Source: Neorhizobium tomejilense (lineage in GTDB: Bacteria > Pseudomonadota > Alphaproteobacteria > Rhizobiales > Rhizobiaceae). From it: a stretch of 44,554 bases of DNA. The notes beneath the pieces were generated by a model. The model saw only the letters and a list, made by a program, of their open reading frames with translations, was not told the DNA's origin and did no database searches. This document shows, one piece after another, positions 1-8,933 of the stretch. Position 1 is the first letter of the stretch. The number at the start of each line of letters is the position of its first letter. The position numbers and the translations under genes were made by a program. The stretch is from contig PVBG01000035.1 of assembly GCA_002968845.1 (NCBI GenBank), positions 1 through 44,554 on the forward strand, read 5' to 3'.

Positions 1-1
1 G

Positions 2-604
2 CAGAAGGCCGAAGCCCCTCCGCCGCCGCCACCGCCTCCGCTTGTCAAGGAAGAGCCCGAAGAGCTGAAGGCCTGCCTTGCCGAACTCAGCTCGCTCGGC
101 GCGAAATTCGAACCGACCGATCCGATCGACGAGGGCAATGGCTGCGGCATCGAAAGCCCGATCGACGTCGCCGCAGTCCTGCCGGGGGTCGAGGTCGGCG
201 CGACGATGCGCTGCAAGACGGCGGTCAGCCTGGCGCATTGGCTGAAGGACACGGTTCAGCCGGCGCTCGACATCGCCATGCCGGGCCGCAGGATCACCGG
301 GCTGGTACCCGGCTCCACCTACGCCTGCCGCCTGCGCAACAGCGCCTCGACGGGCAAGATTTCCGAACACGCCCGTGGCAACGCCTTCGACGTCGCCGCG
401 TTCAAGCTCGACAACGGCGAGAAGTTGGAGATGAAGCCTCGGGCCGAGGACTCGACCATGGAAGGCGCCTTCCAGCGCACCGCGACGGCAGGCGCCTGCC
501 TCCACTTCACCACCGTCCTGTCACCGGGCAGCGACGCCGCCCATCAGAACCATCTCCATCTCGATGTGCTCGAGCGGAAGGACGGGTATCGGTATTGCCG
601 GTAG
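2..604 (+). CDS. Extensin-like C-terminal domain protein (5' truncated)
   Basis: The reading frame enters from the left edge of the window, so the start is missing. The visible part begins with a run of about nine prolines followed by an acidic stretch, a low-complexity linker typical of the N-terminal half of these proteins. The remaining ~180 residues match the Extensin-like_C family of alphaproteobacteria: paired cysteines, a central SEHARGNAFDVA motif and a C-terminal HQNHLHLDV motif. The His/Asp pattern of these motifs resembles LAS/D,D-peptidase-type metal sites, so a periplasmic peptidoglycan-related role is possible. That role is an inference, since the family's biochemistry is poorly established. 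The last codons read YRYCR then stop. Confidence 0.85.
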   Translation, partial: QKAEAPPPPPPPPLVKEEPEELKACLAELSSLGAKFEPTDPIDEGNGCGIESPIDVAAVLPGVEVGATMRCKTAVSLAHWLKDTVQPALDIAMPGRRITGLVPGSTYACRLRNSASTGKISEHARGNAFDVAAFKLDNGEKLEMKPRAEDSTMEGAFQRTATAGACLHFTTVLSPGSDAAHQNHLHLDVLERKDGYRYCR

Positions 605-618
605 ACGCCTCGCTGTCG

Positions 619-996
619 TCAGGGCCGCCACCCCACCTCGATCATCACCCGGCCGGGTGCCAGGCAATAGAAGAGATAACCACCGCGCATCTCGCGTGGC
701 TCCCCAACCAGCTCGGCATCGCCCGCCTTGAGTTCCCGATAAAGCCCGTCGACCTCGGTTCTCTCCGGTTGGATGAAGCCGAGATGGTAGGTGACGACCC
801 CGAGCGCCTGCTGCTCGGCGCCGCCGAATTTTTCGACGGGCCGGCTGACGACGATTTCGAGGCCGGAATCGTCGTTGAGGATGGCAAGGCCGTTCCCACC
901 GCGCGTCTCACGCAGAGTCAGGCCGAAATGACGGATGAGGAAGGCGCTGGTTGCCGCAACGTCGGGCACGTGGATATCGATATGGTTCATACGCAT
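619..996 (-). CDS. VOC-family (glyoxalase/bleomycin resistance fold) protein
   Basis: This 125-residue protein has the single beta-alpha-beta-beta-beta repeat layout of the vicinal oxygen chelate superfamily. It opens with NHIDIHVPDVAATSAFLIRHFG, the usual first metal-ligand strand with a His and the loop before the helix, and ends with a PGRVMIEVGW strand carrying a Glu. Proteins of this size usually dimerise. They may be lyases, dioxygenases or antibiotic-binding proteins, and the substrate cannot be read from sequence. It converges on the extensin-like gene with only 14 bases between stops. Two possible ATG starts lie two codons apart and I use the outer one. About 215 bases upstream, toward the next gene, hold nothing I recognise. 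Confidence 0.8.
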   Translation of the reverse strand: MRMNHIDIHVPDVAATSAFLIRHFGLTLRETRGGNGLAILNDDSGLEIVVSRPVEKFGGAEQQALGVVTYHLGFIQPERTEVDGLYRELKAGDAELVGEPREMRGGYLFYCLAPGRVMIEVGWRP

Positions 997-1212
997 CGTT
1001 TTCTCGCAAGGTTACCCCGGCGGAACGCGACGCTAAAAAGCCACGAGAATCCGCCGAGAGCGGCACGGGATGTGCCGTCTCTCGTCGCGGGTTCTCAACG
1101 GTGGACCGAAGGATCAGAGCTTCCTTGCGGAAGGGGCCGTGCTTACCATATCCGGCCCTGCCTTTTTCGACGGACGAAGCTTTAACACAAGGCGGCTTGG
1201 GCGCTCAAGCCC

Positions 1213-2892
1213 TCAGAACAACCCCTCCACGAAGCCATCCTCGTTCAGAAAGATGCGCTCCGCAGATGGCACGCGCGGCAGGCCGGGCATGGTCATGATC
1301 TCGCCGGTGATCGCGACGACGAAACCGGCGCCGGCCGAAAGCCGCACTTCGCGCACATGCACCACATGGCCCTCCGGCGCGCCACGCTGGGCGGGGTCGG
1401 TGGAGAAGGAATATTGCGTCTTGGCGATGCAGATCGGCAGGTCGCCGTAACCCTGCTCCTCCCAGGCCTTCAGCTGGTCGCGCACGCCCCGGTCGGTGGT
1501 GACTTCGCCGGCATGATAGATCTTCGAGGCGATGATCTCGATCTTTTCGAGGAGCGGCAGGTGATCGGGATAGAGCGGCTGGAATTTCGCCTGGCCGCCC
1601 TCGGCAAGCTCGACCACCTTGAGGGCAAGCTCCTCGATGCCGGCAGACCCTTCCGCCCAGTGCCGGCAGACGATGCCGTCCGCACCGTGCCGCGCCGCGT
1701 AGTCCTTGACGGCGGCGATCTCATCCTCCGTATCCGAAGTGAAATGGTTGATGGCGACGACGACCGGCACGCCGAATTTCCGCACATTGGCGATATGGCG
1801 GCCGAGATTGGCAGCACCCCGCTTCAGCGCCTCGACATTCTCCTGGCCCAGATCCTCTTTTCTCACCCCGCCATTCATCTTCAAGGCCCGCACGGTGGCG
1901 ACGATGACGGCCGCATCCGGCTTCAGCCCCGCCTTGCGGCACTTGATGTCGAAGAACTTTTCGGCGCCGAGATCGGCCCCGAAACCCGCTTCCGTCACCA
2001 CATAGTCGCCGAGCTTCAGCGCCGTGCGGGTGGCGATCACCGAATTGCAGCCATGGGCGATATTGGCGAACGGCCCGCCATGCACGAAGGCCGGATTGTT
2101 TTCGAGCGTCTGCACCAGGTTCGGCTGCATCGCGTCCTTCAACAGCACCGTCATCGCCTTGTCGGCCTTGAGGTCGCGGGCAAACACTGGCGAGCGGTCG
2201 AACCTGTAGCCGATGACGATGTCGCCGAGCCGCCTTTCGAGGTCCTTGAGGTCGGCCGCCAGGCACAGGATCGCCATCACTTCCGAGGCGACGGTGATAT
2301 CGAAGCCGCTCTCGCGCGGAAAACCGTTGGCGACGCCGCCAAGCGATACGACCGTCTGGCGCAGCGCCCGGTCGTTCATGTCCATCACCCGCCGCCAGCT
2401 GATCCGCCGGGTATCCATGTTCTCGGCATTGCCCCAGTAGATATGGTTGTCGATCATCGTCGACAGCAGGTTGTGGGCGGACGTAATGGCGTGGAAATCG
2501 CCGGTGAAATGCAGGTTGATGTCTTCCATCGGAATGACCTGCGCATACCCGCCGCCGGCCGCTCCACCCTTGACCCCGAAGCACGGCCCGAGCGACGGCT
2601 CGCGCACGCAGATTACCGCCTTCTTTCCGATCCGGTTCAGCCCGTCGCCGAGGCCGACGGTGGTCGTCGTCTTCCCCTCGCCCGCCGGCGTCGGGTTGAT
2701 GGCGGTGACGAGGATCAGCTTGCCGTCCTTCTTTCCCGAAAGTGATGCGATGAACTCCGCCCCGACCTTCGCCTTGTCGTGGCCATAGGGAGCGAGCGCC
2801 TCGGCGGGGATGCCAAGCTTCGCGCCGATCTCCGTGATCGGCTTCTTTTTCGCGGCGCGTGCGATTTCGATGTCGGATCTGACCTCTGCCAT
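1213..2892 (-). CDS. fhs: Formate--tetrahydrofolate ligase
   Basis: At 559 residues this is a full-length formyltetrahydrofolate synthetase. It uses ATP to join formate to tetrahydrofolate, giving 10-formyl-THF for purine and formyl-methionine synthesis and for C1 assimilation in the cytoplasm. The P-loop NPTPAGEGKTTTTVGLGDGL lies at about residues 66-85. The family segments REPSLGPCFGVKGGAAGGGY, LTSAHNLL-like DFHAITSAHNLL and the C-terminal ITGEIMTMPGLPR are all present. The start ATG has a GGGGGAG sequence about nine bases upstream. The gene is alone, in the same direction as the TonB receptor behind it. Its leader can fold (see the separate entry), which may matter for regulation. Confidence 0.97.
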   Translation of the reverse strand: MAEVRSDIEIARAAKKKPITEIGAKLGIPAEALAPYGHDKAKVGAEFIASLSGKKDGKLILVTAINPTPAGEGKTTTTVGLGDGLNRIGKKAVICVREPSLGPCFGVKGGAAGGGYAQVIPMEDINLHFTGDFHAITSAHNLLSTMIDNHIYWGNAENMDTRRISWRRVMDMNDRALRQTVVSLGGVANGFPRESGFDITVASEVMAILCLAADLKDLERRLGDIVIGYRFDRSPVFARDLKADKAMTVLLKDAMQPNLVQTLENNPAFVHGGPFANIAHGCNSVIATRTALKLGDYVVTEAGFGADLGAEKFFDIKCRKAGLKPDAAVIVATVRALKMNGGVRKEDLGQENVEALKRGAANLGRHIANVRKFGVPVVVAINHFTSDTEDEIAAVKDYAARHGADGIVCRHWAEGSAGIEELALKVVELAEGGQAKFQPLYPDHLPLLEKIEIIASKIYHAGEVTTDRGVRDQLKAWEEQGYGDLPICIAKTQYSFSTDPAQRGAPEGHVVHVREVRLSAGAGFVVAITGEIMTMPGLPRVPSAERIFLNEDGFVEGLF

Positions 2893-2933
2893 AGCTTCGC
2901 TCCCCCAAGTGCTTTCGGATCAAACATGTCCTT

Positions 2934-2980
2934 CCGGTTATGGTTAGCGAAGGAAAGGCTATGTGAATAGCCGCAACCGG
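2934..2980 (-). promoter_or_regulatory. Candidate structured leader of fhs
   Basis: On the strand of fhs, roughly 40-90 bases before its start, CCGGTT and AACCGG form a six-base outer stem. It encloses a perfect GGCTA/TAGCC hairpin with a six-base loop. The pairing is seen directly. Its role as an RNA regulator is only an inference, and I could not match it to a named riboswitch class. Confidence 0.3.
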
Positions 2981-3063
2981 ATAGCCGCCGGGAGCGTGCA
3001 CAAGGAAAAGGGCCGCGCGATCGCTCGCACCGCCCTCCCCAGGCGCCCCCGCCGTTGTTTGGA

Positions 3064-5295
3064 TCAGAACCGCTGGGTGAGCGAGAGTTTGAAGGTGCGG
3101 CCTGGTTCGGAGTAGTAGTCTGCGGTGGCCGCCGGTACCGTCGTGCTCTTGTTGTTGAGTGCGTCCCAATATTTCTTGTCGAACAGGTTGTAGATGCCGG
3201 CATTGATGCGCAGGCCTTTGACTTGCTCGGGCTCCCACCATGCCGTCAGGTCGACAAGCCCGTAACCCGCTGCCTTGTAGGTGGCGCTGGACTTGTAGGA
3301 GACGTTGCCAACACCTGTCCACAGCACGTCGACACCCCAGGTCTCGGCCTCGTACCCCGCGCCGACGATTGCCTTGATCGGTGCGACGGAAGCGAGGTGT
3401 GTGTGGTTGACGAGATCGATACCGCGTGTGAATGCCAGCCCGGCGCGGACGTTGAAGCCGCTGTCGAAGCGCTTGTGAGCCGAGAATTCTGCCCCGAAGA
3501 TCTCGACCTTGGACAGGTTGATCTGCTGCTGGAAGAATTGGTAATCGAGCGGGTTGAGACCACGAGCGATGATTTCCGCAGCCGTCAGGTTTCGCCCCTC
3601 GATGAAGTTCTTATAGCGGGTATAGAAGAAGTTCACCGAACCGCCGAAATTGTCGTCGCCCAGGCGTGAGCCCACTTCGAACCCGCTGCTGGTCTCCGGC
3701 TCCAGATCGGGATTGCCGATCGACGCGTAGCTGCCGACGCTTCCATAGCTCAGATAAAGCTCGGTCGCCGTGGGCGAACGGAAGCCCATTGCCCATTGGG
3801 CGAAAAGCGTGACGTCATCATTAAGCTGGTATTCGGCCAGCAACTTGGGTGAAAATGCGCTATCCTGCGAACCGCCCGGCATGGAAGGGTTGGATGCATT
3901 ATTCGTGAACGAGGGGGTGTTCCTCGGCGAATGATCATACCAGTCGAAACGCAGGCCTGGCGTCAACGAGAAGCCGCTGTCGCCAAACGTCATGCGGTCT
4001 TGGGCGTAGATGCCGATCTTGGTGCTGTCCACATCCGGCATATCCGCTTGATTGGTGTGCAGATTGGCGCACCCCGCGAAGACACCGACATAGGGCGGCG
4101 CGGCCGGGCATGAGTCGACGCCCGCGGAATATTGCTCTGCCCTCGACAGGAAGAGGTTCGTGCCGAGCGTAAAGACGTGGTCGACCGTTCCCGTCCGGAA
4201 GTTGTTGTCCAGGAATCCGGTAAAGCCGACGCCGGCTTCTTCTATCTGGTTGTCGCGCGTGTAGACGCCGGGAACTGTCGTAAAGCGGAACGAATCCTGG
4301 GTAAGCGCCCGCTCCTGACGCTGCCAGTAAAGCGTCGCCTGGGCAGCGTCGATCAGTCCGTCAGTGCTCGGCGCGTCGTATTCGTAGTCGAGCGAAACGC
4401 GTGTGCGGCGGTTTTCTTCGCCGGATTCGTGGTTTCCGGGACGATAGGTGCCGGTCAGCGTCTGCGCCTGGCGCAGATCGATATCCTTCTCGGTCGAGAA
4501 ACGCTCAGCGGTGAAGCCGAACCGATGACCGGATTCGGTATCCTGACGCAGCTTGAACAGCAGGTTGCTCTGATCGTAGTCGGCCGGATTGGTCGCCGTG
4601 CGTGTCGGGCCGAAGCCCCCGACCGAACCGTGGTTCTGGCGCTCATGACCCTTCTTGTAGGTACCCAGAAACATGATCGAGGTGTTCTCGATCTTCCTGG
4701 CCACCGCGGCGCCTCCGTACCAGCTCTTGTCCATGCTGTCATAGCCAGTGCCGACCTTGCCGCCCCAATCCTTGCCTTCGCCGATGAGGTCTTCCGGCTC
4801 CAGGGTGCGAACCAGAAGCGCGCCCCCGAGCGCCCCGTCGCCTAGGCGGCTCGAATCCCCGCCCTTCACGACATTGACTGTCGTCAGCGCAAAGAAATCA
4901 ACGGCGTCGGCGCCGCCGTTATTGCTGCGCGCGTTGTCACGCAGGTAGGTCAACGGAATACCATCGACGAGTGTCGTGACACGGCTGCCTTCCAGACCGC
5001 GGATGTTCAACGAGTTCGTCGCACGGCTGAAGTTCACGCCCGGATCGATCGTGCGGCCCAGGTCCTCGATGCTGCGGATCTGCTTGTTCTCGATCTGCGC
5101 TTCGGTGGTTTGCGTGGCGAGCGGCGTGCTCTCGGGATCCCCCGCCTTCACCCGTTTCCCCTTCAGCACGATCGGCCTCAGTGTCGTGTCCGTCTGGGGC
5201 TGGGTAGCCCGCTGGGCGGCCGCGCCGCAGGCGAGGGAAAACACCGCGAGCGCGGTGCAGGTGGCAAGGGTGGATCGCAGACGCCGGGTGACCAT
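3064..5295 (-). CDS. TonB-dependent outer membrane receptor (haem/transferrin receptor-like family)
   Basis: This 743-residue outer-membrane protein has a signal peptide (MVTRRLRST then a hydrophobic run ending in AAAQ). A TonB-box-like PIVLKGK follows, then a plug domain (IRSIEDLGRTIDPGVNFSRA, NIRGLEGSRVTTLVDGIP) and a 22-strand-type barrel ending in FKLSLTQRF. I chose the ATG at 5295 because AAAGGA lies seven bases upstream and the signal peptide begins there. An earlier in-frame ATG at 5379 would add 28 non-signal residues. The barrel has FRSPTATELY and GNPDLEPET, which align with the FRAP and NPNL boxes of haem receptors. No histidine lies between them, so haem as the substrate is not assured. 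Two TGA-N9-TCA iron boxes upstream support a role in iron uptake. Confidence 0.88.
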   Translation of the reverse strand: MVTRRLRSTLATCTALAVFSLACGAAAQRATQPQTDTTLRPIVLKGKRVKAGDPESTPLATQTTEAQIENKQIRSIEDLGRTIDPGVNFSRATNSLNIRGLEGSRVTTLVDGIPLTYLRDNARSNNGGADAVDFFALTTVNVVKGGDSSRLGDGALGGALLVRTLEPEDLIGEGKDWGGKVGTGYDSMDKSWYGGAAVARKIENTSIMFLGTYKKGHERQNHGSVGGFGPTRTATNPADYDQSNLLFKLRQDTESGHRFGFTAERFSTEKDIDLRQAQTLTGTYRPGNHESGEENRRTRVSLDYEYDAPSTDGLIDAAQATLYWQRQERALTQDSFRFTTVPGVYTRDNQIEEAGVGFTGFLDNNFRTGTVDHVFTLGTNLFLSRAEQYSAGVDSCPAAPPYVGVFAGCANLHTNQADMPDVDSTKIGIYAQDRMTFGDSGFSLTPGLRFDWYDHSPRNTPSFTNNASNPSMPGGSQDSAFSPKLLAEYQLNDDVTLFAQWAMGFRSPTATELYLSYGSVGSYASIGNPDLEPETSSGFEVGSRLGDDNFGGSVNFFYTRYKNFIEGRNLTAAEIIARGLNPLDYQFFQQQINLSKVEIFGAEFSAHKRFDSGFNVRAGLAFTRGIDLVNHTHLASVAPIKAIVGAGYEAETWGVDVLWTGVGNVSYKSSATYKAAGYGLVDLTAWWEPEQVKGLRINAGIYNLFDKKYWDALNNKSTTVPAATADYYSEPGRTFKLSLTQRF

Positions 5296-5427
5296 GACTG
5301 TCCTTTCAACAGGGCACACGAAACCGTCGGCGCGCGCAAACGCACCGGAAAGGCGGCGGCCCTTTTTCAATTCTGGCAAGAATGTGGCGGGAGGCAGGAA
5401 ATGCCTTATTCATGCCATTAGAAAACA

Positions 5428-5442
5428 TGAGTGTTATTGTCA
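5428..5442 (-). promoter_or_regulatory. RirA-type iron-responsive operator, copy 1
   Basis: TGA-GTGTTATTG-TCA matches the TGA-N9-TCA iron-responsive operator that RirA binds in rhizobia. It lies in an AT-rich stretch about 130 bases before the TonB receptor start, in a window that is otherwise GC-rich. Confidence 0.6.
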
Positions 5443-5454
5443 ATTATTAAAACA

Positions 5455-5469
5455 TGACTCTAATGATCA
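5455..5469 (-). promoter_or_regulatory. RirA-type iron-responsive operator, copy 2
   Basis: TGA-CTCTAATGA-TCA is a second exact TGA-N9-TCA match. It starts 27 bases from copy 1 and also lies upstream of the TonB receptor. Two copies so close together make a chance match much less likely. Confidence 0.55.
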
Positions 5470-5653
5470 TATTTATGCGAGCCCGATCCGATGGCGAAAA
5501 TACAACAGGCGGAATGCAAGAAGGCCCGGATCGCTCCGAGCCTTTGGTTCTGGGTAGTCGTGCCGTCCTCGGGGTTAGTCTAGAAATCCCTTGCTGCGTC
5601 CGGCCCTGAAAGTTGGCCCCGGCGCCTCGCTTTCGCTCGGCGCGTTCGTCACT

Positions 5654-5692
5654 GCAATCGATTCACTGGATCGATTGCTCCGGCTGCGCCGG
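5654..5692. repeat. Paired intergenic palindromes behind putA
   Basis: GCAATCGAT and ATCGATTGC form a nine-base stem with a seven-base loop (5654-5678). It is followed at once by CCGGC-TGC-GCCGG (5680-5692). They lie just after the putA stop, in the direction of putA transcription. They could act as a terminator or be a REP-like element. The rest of the 405-base gap between the TonB receptor and putA holds the two iron boxes and no gene. Confidence 0.45.
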
Positions 5693-5700
5693 ACCGTTCC

Positions 5701-8700
5701 TCACCCTTCCCCGATTGCGATCAGGCTGGCGTTGCCGCCGGCGGCGGCGGTGTTGACGGAGATCACCTGCTCCTCGGCAAACCGCATCAGATAGGCAGGC
5801 CCGCCAGCCTTGAAGCCGGTGCCGGAAAGGCCGGAGCCGCCGAAGGGCTGGGTGCCGACCACGGCGCCGATCATGTTGCGGTTGACATAGACATTGCCGG
5901 TATCGAGCGCCTCCGTCACCTTGCGGATCGTCGCCTCGATGCGGCTGTGGATGCCGAGCGTCAGGCCGTAGCCCGTGGCGTCGATCGCCGAAAGCACCTT
6001 GTCGAACTCCTTTGCCTTCCAGCGCACCACGTGCAGGACCGGGCCGAACACTTCCTTGGTCAGCACTGCGGCGCTGTCGAGTTCGATGATGTGGGGGGCG
6101 AAGAAATTGCCGGTCGCCGGCGCGCCTCCGGCATAACGAATCTTCTGTTTTCGGGCCCGCATGTCCGAGATGTGGTCGGCCAGCGTTTTTTTCTGATTCT
6201 CGTCGATGATCGGCCCGACATCGGTATTCTGTTTTGCCGGATCGCCGAGATTGAGTTCGGCCGCCGCCCCCTCGATCATCTTCAGCATGCCGTCGGCGAC
6301 ATCCTCCTGCAGGAAGAGGATGCGCAGTGCCGAGCAGCGCTGGCCGGCCGAGCGGAAGGCGGAAACGACCACGTCGTCAGCTACCTGTTCCGAAAGCGCC
6401 GTTGCATCGACGATCATCGCGTTGATGCCGCCGGTCTCGGCGATAAAGGGCACGATCGGCCCGTCCTTGGCGGCCAGCGCCCGGTTGATCGCATGCGCAG
6501 TCTTCGTGGAGCCGGTGAAGGCGATGCCCGCGAGCTTCGGATGCGCGGTGATCGCCGAGCCCACATCCGGGCCACCCGGCACCAGCGCCAGCGCTTCGGC
6601 CGGAACCCCTGCCTGGTGGAACAGCTTGATTGCCTCAAAGGCGATCAACGGCGTCTGCGGCGCCGGCTTGGCAACCACCGTATTGCCGGCCACCAGTGCC
6701 GCCGAAATCTGCCCGAGGAAAATCGCCAGCGGGAAATTCCATGGCGAGATACAGCCGAACACGCCGCGGCCGCGCCAGAAATGGCGGTTGTCCTCGCCGG
6801 TCGGTCCCGGCATCAGGCTCGGCATGGCGAACAGCTCGCGGCCCTTGTCGGCGTAGTAGCGGCAGAAATCCACCGCCTCGCGAATTTCGGCGATCCCGTC
6901 ATCCAGCGTCTTGCCGGCCTCGGCGGCCAAAAGCGCCAGCAGCCGGTCGCGGTTTTCCTCCATCAGGCCAGCGGCCCGCTCCAGGCAGGCGGCGCGGATT
7001 TCCACCGGCTGGCGCGACCAGGCCCGGAACGCCTTGGCCGCGGCCGCAAAAGCCACATCCACATCGGCCGGCGTCGCATCGCGCACCGTGCCAACAATTT
7101 TCGCCCGGTCGGAAGGAGACCGCACCGGCTTTTCTTCTGCCTTGGAGGCGACGCCCGCCACCAACGGCCCCGCCTTCACCTCGCCCCAGGGCTTGGAAAC
7201 GCTGGCCATCAGCCTTTCGAGCTCAACCCGGTGGCCGAATTCGAAACCGGCGCTGTTCTTGCGGCGACCATAGATGTCCGAGGGAAGCGGGATCTGCTTG
7301 TGCCGGGCGCTGATGCCGTCATCGAGGCCAAGCCGCGCGGCCGGTCGTTCGAGCAGCTTTTCGACCGGTACCTGTTTGTCGCCGGCAACCGCCACGAAGG
7401 AGGAGTTGGCACCGTTTTCGAGAAGCCGGCGGACGAGATAAGCGAGCAGATCGCGATAACCGCCGACCGGCGCATAGATGCGGCAGGCGATCCGGTCGTT
7501 GCTTTCGAGCAGGTCGTCGTAGAGCGCCTCGCCCATTCCGTGCAGCCGCTGGAATTCGAAGCCGGTGCGATCGGGGCCGGCAAGCTCCAGAATGGTCGAG
7601 ACGGTCAGCGCGTTGTGGGTCGCAAACTGCGGAAAGATCCGCGCCCGCTTGGCGAGGAGCTGCTGGGCGCAGGCGAGATAGGCAAGATCCGTCGCCGGCT
7701 TGCGGGTCCAGACCGGATAGTCCTCGATCCCGCGCTCCTGCGCCCGCTTCACCTCGGTGTCCCAATAGGCGCCCTTGACGAGCCGCACCATCATCCGCCG
7801 GCCATGCGTGGTGCAGAGCTGGTCGATATAATCGATCACTGCAGGCGCCCGCTTCTGATAGGCCTGGATCGCCAGCCCGAACCCGTCCCAGCCGGCAAGC
7901 GACGGGTCGGAGAAGGTAGCGGCAATCACGTCGAGCGACAGTTCCAGCCGGTCGGCCTCTTCCGCATCGACGGTGAAGTTGAGCTGGTGTTCCTTCGCCA
8001 TCCGCGCAAGGTCGAGAAGGTCCGGCACCAGTTCGGCCATCACCCGGTCATGGTGCGTGGCGAGATAGCGCGGATGCAGCGCCGAAAGCTTGACGGAAAT
8101 TCCCATCCGGTCGGGAAGCTGCCTGCCCTTGCCATGCTTTTTCATATGCGCGCCGATCGACTGGATCGCATCGGCATAGGAGCGGAAATAACGCTTGGCA
8201 TCTTCAGCCGTGCGGGCGCCCTCGCCCAGCATGTCGAAGGAATGGCGGTACCCTTTCTCCTCGCTCTTCGCGGCCCGGACAAGAGCATCCTTCATCGTCT
8301 CGCCGAGCACGAAATGGTGGCCGAGGAAACGCATCGCCTGCTTGGTGGCGGTGCGCACGGTTGGCAGGCCGACGCGCTTGACGAGGCCGCGCAGGATCCC
8401 CTCGGGCGTCTCGCCCGGGCCGATGACGCGCGCCGAAACCGCAAGCGCCCAGGCCGAGGCCGACACGAACCAGCTTTCGCCGGAGGCCTCATGGGTGCTC
8501 CAGCCACCTTCGCGCAGCTTGTCCTCGATCAGCCGGTCCTGGGTCAAGGCATCGGGCACGCGGAGCAGCGCCTCGGCAAGCACCATCAGCGCCAGCCCTT
8601 CCCGGGTCGAAAGCCCATATTCGCGCAAGAAGTCCTCGACGCCGCCGACCTTGCCGGCCCCGTCGCGGATGGCGTTGACCATCCGACGCGCCCGCTGGTC

Positions 8701-8823
8701 GATCGCCGCGTCCTGCGCCGACGTGAAGCTGGTGCGGGCGGCAAACTGCCGGATCAGCCGGTCGTCGTCACCGGCATAGGGCGCATTGAAGGGAATGAAG
8801 GGCTCGGTCAGAATCTGGCTCAT
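5701..8823 (-). CDS. putA: Bifunctional proline dehydrogenase / L-glutamate-gamma-semialdehyde dehydrogenase
   Basis: This protein oxidises proline to glutamate in two steps. The FAD-dependent proline dehydrogenase barrel occupies about residues 100-470 (MVRLVKGAYWDTEVKRA and the later YAPVGGYRDLLAYLVRRLLENG segment). The NAD-dependent P5C dehydrogenase occupies about 560-1030. It shows the ALDH motifs SPWNFPLAIFLGQ, FTGSTKTA, catalytic Glu in FIAETGGINAMIVD and catalytic Cys in AGQRCSALRI. At about 1,040 residues it is the short PutA form without a large C-terminal domain, and I see no N-terminal ribbon-helix-helix DNA-binding domain. Regulation is therefore probably left to the divergent Lrp-type gene. 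Two ATGs lie two codons apart. I use the second because GGAG sits six bases before it. Confidence 0.96.
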   Translation of the reverse strand: MSQILTEPFIPFNAPYAGDDDRLIRQFAARTSFTSAQDAAIDQRARRMVNAIRDGAGKVGGVEDFLREYGLSTREGLALMVLAEALLRVPDALTQDRLIEDKLREGGWSTHEASGESWFVSASAWALAVSARVIGPGETPEGILRGLVKRVGLPTVRTATKQAMRFLGHHFVLGETMKDALVRAAKSEEKGYRHSFDMLGEGARTAEDAKRYFRSYADAIQSIGAHMKKHGKGRQLPDRMGISVKLSALHPRYLATHHDRVMAELVPDLLDLARMAKEHQLNFTVDAEEADRLELSLDVIAATFSDPSLAGWDGFGLAIQAYQKRAPAVIDYIDQLCTTHGRRMMVRLVKGAYWDTEVKRAQERGIEDYPVWTRKPATDLAYLACAQQLLAKRARIFPQFATHNALTVSTILELAGPDRTGFEFQRLHGMGEALYDDLLESNDRIACRIYAPVGGYRDLLAYLVRRLLENGANSSFVAVAGDKQVPVEKLLERPAARLGLDDGISARHKQIPLPSDIYGRRKNSAGFEFGHRVELERLMASVSKPWGEVKAGPLVAGVASKAEEKPVRSPSDRAKIVGTVRDATPADVDVAFAAAAKAFRAWSRQPVEIRAACLERAAGLMEENRDRLLALLAAEAGKTLDDGIAEIREAVDFCRYYADKGRELFAMPSLMPGPTGEDNRHFWRGRGVFGCISPWNFPLAIFLGQISAALVAGNTVVAKPAPQTPLIAFEAIKLFHQAGVPAEALALVPGGPDVGSAITAHPKLAGIAFTGSTKTAHAINRALAAKDGPIVPFIAETGGINAMIVDATALSEQVADDVVVSAFRSAGQRCSALRILFLQEDVADGMLKMIEGAAAELNLGDPAKQNTDVGPIIDENQKKTLADHISDMRARKQKIRYAGGAPATGNFFAPHIIELDSAAVLTKEVFGPVLHVVRWKAKEFDKVLSAIDATGYGLTLGIHSRIEATIRKVTEALDTGNVYVNRNMIGAVVGTQPFGGSGLSGTGFKAGGPAYLMRFAEEQVISVNTAAAGGNASLIAIGEG

Positions 8824-8933
8824 ATGCATCTCCGTTTCATTCTCTCCATAGCGGGAATTCCCTAGTGATTTCGGCGGATTTTTATGGCATTAACGAAACA
8901 TCTCACGGCAACCTTGGTAAAATGTAGCGAAAC
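8824..8933. promoter_or_regulatory. putA-putR divergent promoter region
   Basis: The 110 bases between the two genes contain a perfect ten-base palindrome GGGAATTCCC (8853-8862). They also hold two direct copies of CGAAACAT (8894-8901 and 8928-8935), 34 bases apart, the second overlapping the putR start. These are candidate sites for the Lrp-type regulator; none has been tested. Confidence 0.4.

Noticed and set aside
1721..3322. A 533-residue open frame on the minus strand across fhs and the gap behind it
   Set aside because: It is a shifted frame of fhs, without recognisable domains, and runs into the TonB receptor's end.
5947..8865. A 972-residue open frame on the plus strand opposite putA
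   Set aside because: High GC content leaves long antisense frames free of stops. It has no family motif and low-complexity Arg/Gly/His-rich content, while putA is unmistakable.
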